From NCBI RefSeq assembly GCF_003576245.1, contig NZ_QWGA01000007.1, positions 495,940 to 559,939 of the forward strand: a stretch of DNA of 64,000 nt. Direction: 5' to 3'. Positions within the stretch are counted from its first letter, which is position 1; each line of letters begins with the position of its first letter. A program made the translations under genes and the position numbers. Origin of the DNA: Henriciella algicola. Its GTDB lineage: Bacteria > Pseudomonadota > Alphaproteobacteria > Caulobacterales > Hyphomonadaceae. The notes beneath the pieces are model-generated. The model was given only the letters and a program-made list of their open reading frames with translations, had not been told where the DNA came from and searched no databases. This document shows, piece by piece, positions 62,633-64,000 of the stretch.

Positions 62633-63117
62633 GCCTCGCCTATAATCCAGAAGACTATTCGCCGATGTTTCAGGGCTTCCTGAAGGGGATCAGCTCTGGC
62701 GACTGGCCAAGCAAGCCAAAAGGCATCGCGAAGCTCGGCATCATGCCCGAAGACTGGCTAAAAGAGATCGAGCCCGGCCGCGTCCACTATGTCTGGCCAA
62801 ACGATGGCAGCCACGACATCCAGCCGGGCCGCGCCTTTGGCGGCTGGGTCGGCGCCCTGTCCGATCACGTCGTCTCCATCTGCATGTTCTCCGCCCTCAC
62901 TGACGGCGAGGCCTTCACCACGCAGGACCTCCAGATCAAGCTCTTCCGACCCGTCAGCCACGGCGACATCACCATCAAGGCGCACGTCGTGAACCGCTCG
63001 AAATCAACCGGCTATATCGAAGCCGAATGGCGCAACGCCGAAGGCAAGCTGCTCGTCAAAGTCCTCGCCTGGAAAGCCATCCGTACGGTGGAAGCGATCC
63101 ACGGGCAGAGGGGTTAG
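62629..63117 (+). CDS. PaaI-family thioesterase
   Basis: 162 residues, coupled by a 4-base overlap to the CsaA-like gene. The hotdog region runs from RVHYVWPNDGSHDIQPGRAFGGWVGALSDHVVSICMFSAL, with GG-x-x-x-x-x-x-D as the helix motif, to LQIKLFRPVSHGDITIKAHV and SKSTGYIEAEWRNAEGKLLVKVLAW. The acyl-CoA substrate is unknown. It is the last gene in the window; the following 880 bases are repeats. Confidence 0.9.
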   Translation: MSLAYNPEDYSPMFQGFLKGISSGDWPSKPKGIAKLGIMPEDWLKEIEPGRVHYVWPNDGSHDIQPGRAFGGWVGALSDHVVSICMFSALTDGEAFTTQDLQIKLFRPVSHGDITIKAHVVNRSKSTGYIEAEWRNAEGKLLVKVLAWKAIRTVEAIHGQRG

Positions 63118-63164
63118 GCGGCCGGACAGCGGCCCTGTCCTCAAGCCTCTTCTTTGGCTCTCAC

Positions 63165-63270
63165 GTTCCGAAAACCCCTGCGTAAGCAGGGGTCCATGGT
63201 GCTTCGCCTGAACCTCCGTGTCCCAGCGTGGGGTTTTACGATGGATACCTGCCTTCGCAGGTATCTGCGG
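63165..63270. repeat. two-hairpin repeat element, copy 1 (degenerate ends)
   Basis: Matches 63452-63562 along its length. It contains ACCCCTGC-GTAA-GCAGGGGT and ATACCTGC-CTTC-GCAGGTAT, each an 8-bp stem. Its outer ends are not inverted repeats any more, unlike copy 2, so this copy looks older. Confidence 0.8.
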
Positions 63271-63313
63271 CACGCCGCGCGTAATCTTACACGTGCCCGT
63301 CAAAACACGCGTC

Positions 63314-63344
63314 ACCCTCGACGGGCGTAAGCCCGTCTGAGGGT
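63314..63344. repeat. long hairpin between the two-hairpin repeats
   Basis: ACCCTC plus GACGGGC pairs with GCCCGTC plus GAGGGT around a GTAA loop, 13 pairs with a one-base bulge. Confidence 0.7.
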
Positions 63345-63394
63345 CCAACTCCAGCCATCGCCGCCCTGCGTGCCATCAAAGTTCGAAAGATGGA

Positions 63395-63422
63395 CGCTCA
63401 GACCGCGTCCCGCGGTCGAGCG
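63395..63422. repeat. second long hairpin of the repeat island
   Basis: CGCTC and GACCGCG pair with CGCGGTC and GAGCG around a three-base loop, 12 pairs with a one-base bulge. Confidence 0.65.
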
Positions 63423-63451
63423 TGGCGCTCCGTTGTGGGTTCTATCCCTAC

Positions 63452-63562
63452 CATTCCGAAGACCCCTGCGAAGGCAGGGGTCCAAGGTGCTTTGCCTGAA
63501 GCGTCAGTTGCGGGTTTTAGGGATCATCCTGGATACCTGCCTGCGCAGGTATCTTCGGAATG
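63452..63562. repeat. two-hairpin repeat element, copy 2, with 11-bp terminal inverted repeats
   Basis: The 111-bp unit begins CATTCCGAAGA and ends TCTTCGGAATG, a perfect terminal inverted repeat. Inside are the stems ACCCCTGC/GCAGGGGT and ATACCTGC/GCAGGTAT. It resembles a pair of REP sequences (REPIN) or a very small non-autonomous element. Copy 1 is at 63165-63270 in the same orientation. Confidence 0.85.
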
Positions 63563-63618
63563 AAACGCGTCATTCAAATCGCAGGATTCTTGGCGCTGGC
63601 CCCCTCCGCCCTGCCGGG

Positions 63619-63725
63619 CACCTCCCCCGTGAACGGAGGAGGAAAACGCAACGCTGATGGTGGTCTCCTTCCCCCGCATGCGGGGGAAGTGGCCTGCGAA
63701 GCAGGTCAAAGGGGGCTGTGGGACA
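63619..63725. repeat. GC-rich palindromic dispersed repeat
   Basis: A CCTCCCCCGTGAACGGAGGAGG half-palindrome is followed by CTTCCCCCGC and its mirror (63668-63689, a perfect 22-bp palindrome), then GGCCTGCGAAGCAGGTC and GGGGGCTGTGGG. This pattern of a G/C palindrome, a TGGC-x-GCGAAGC hairpin and a G-run is a common dispersed repeat of alphaproteobacteria (from memory). Confidence 0.65.
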
Positions 63726-64000
63726 AAACAAATCCATCCCCACCCTCTCAAACCACTCCCATACTACACACCTCCCATCACCAGACAGGGCGGTCCGGAC
63801 CGACCGGAAGGTGATGGCTTCGAAGCTGGTCTGCCCTTGGGCAGATCAATCGATCCGGTGGATCGATTGAAAGCGCAGAAGGCCGCGGCAGCGGCTCGCT
63901 TGAGAGCCATGCAGCGGGGAGTGCGAAGGTGACCGGTGCTGCGGGTGGGGTGTAACGCCCCTGCCATGTGGTCGGCGTCATGTGGGGTAATCAGTGCTGC

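Larger units (their letters stand above)
63118..64000. other. intergenic repeat island without a recognisable gene
   Basis: No frame here has a believable start, ribosome site and protein pattern together. The stretch holds two copies of a 110-bp two-hairpin element, two large single hairpins, a GC-rich palindromic repeat and, near the right edge, two abutting hairpins (63830-63845 and 63846-63870) beside a 12-bp palindrome (63791-63802). The frame through the last part (63657-63932) was rejected. Confidence 0.6.

Noticed and set aside
63657..63932. Open frame of 91 codons on the plus strand near the right edge
   Set aside because: Its first 25 codons are the GC-rich palindromic repeat in translation; composition is unlike the neighbours, and no ribosome site precedes it.
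1..64000. CRISPR array, prophage, insertion sequence or integron
   Set aside because: No evenly spaced short repeats, cas genes, integrase or transposase were seen. The short repeats found are hairpin types, not spacer arrays.

Overview
The window is high-GC chromosomal DNA from an alphaproteobacterium, most likely in or near the Hyphomonadaceae/Caulobacterales. The signs are a PopZ-type polar organiser beside valS and a TolC-type exporter, a PleC-like histidine kinase next to pepN, a large TonB-dependent receptor joined to a complete type II secretion operon, and abundant acyl-CoA dehydrogenases. No phage, integrase, transposase, rRNA or CRISPR array was seen. Genus and species cannot be read from the sequence alone.

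Layout. 1-8.4 kb (mostly minus strand): an aldo/keto reductase cut by the window edge, a GIY-YIG gene bracketed by a perfect 32-bp inverted repeat, a lipoprotein-type isoaspartyl peptidase, a tiny membrane protein, valS, popZ, tolC and a pcm-like methyltransferase. 8.5-16.8 kb: tRNA-Cys, then a lipid or acyl catabolism divergon. Its minus arm holds an alcohol dehydrogenase, an acyl-CoA dehydrogenase and an APH-type kinase. Its plus arm holds a TetR regulator, a paired acyl-CoA dehydrogenase, an SDR and a crotonase. 16.8-17.3 kb: a repeat-like element, an orphan terminator and tRNA-Asn.

17.3-34.6 kb (all minus): a duplicated beta-helix-like surface lipoprotein, a TonB-dependent receptor, gspC-D-E-F-G-H-I-J-K-L-M-N and a terminal small lipoprotein. 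The run is co-directional, has coupled gene junctions inside gsp, and has strong stem-loops on both sides of the receptor gene. The leader of the first gene holds 11-bp-phased repeats and an attenuator-like pair of competing hairpins. This is the most system-like part of the window: a secretion machine packaged with a probable exported lipoprotein and a receptor. It resembles, from memory, the phosphate-starvation lipoprotein ElpS and T2SS of Caulobacter. No prepilin peptidase is present.

35-54.7 kb: a beta-propeller lipoprotein, tRNA-Thr, an OmpA-domain protein, a DUF1761 membrane protein, metG with an unknown Cys/His protein, an M20 amidohydrolase, an epoxide-hydrolase-like enzyme, a second acyl-CoA dehydrogenase pair, pepN, a pleC-like kinase and an Mla-type lipid transport operon (STAS-MlaE, MlaF, MlaD, lipoprotein). 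54.7-63.1 kb: mostly plus-strand metabolic genes (dipeptide epimerase, CrtC-like and VOC proteins, two thioesterases, a beta-lactamase-fold hydrolase, a Baeyer-Villiger-type monooxygenase, an SDR, a CsaA-like protein). 63.1-64 kb carries no convincing gene and is an island of hairpin-forming repeats.
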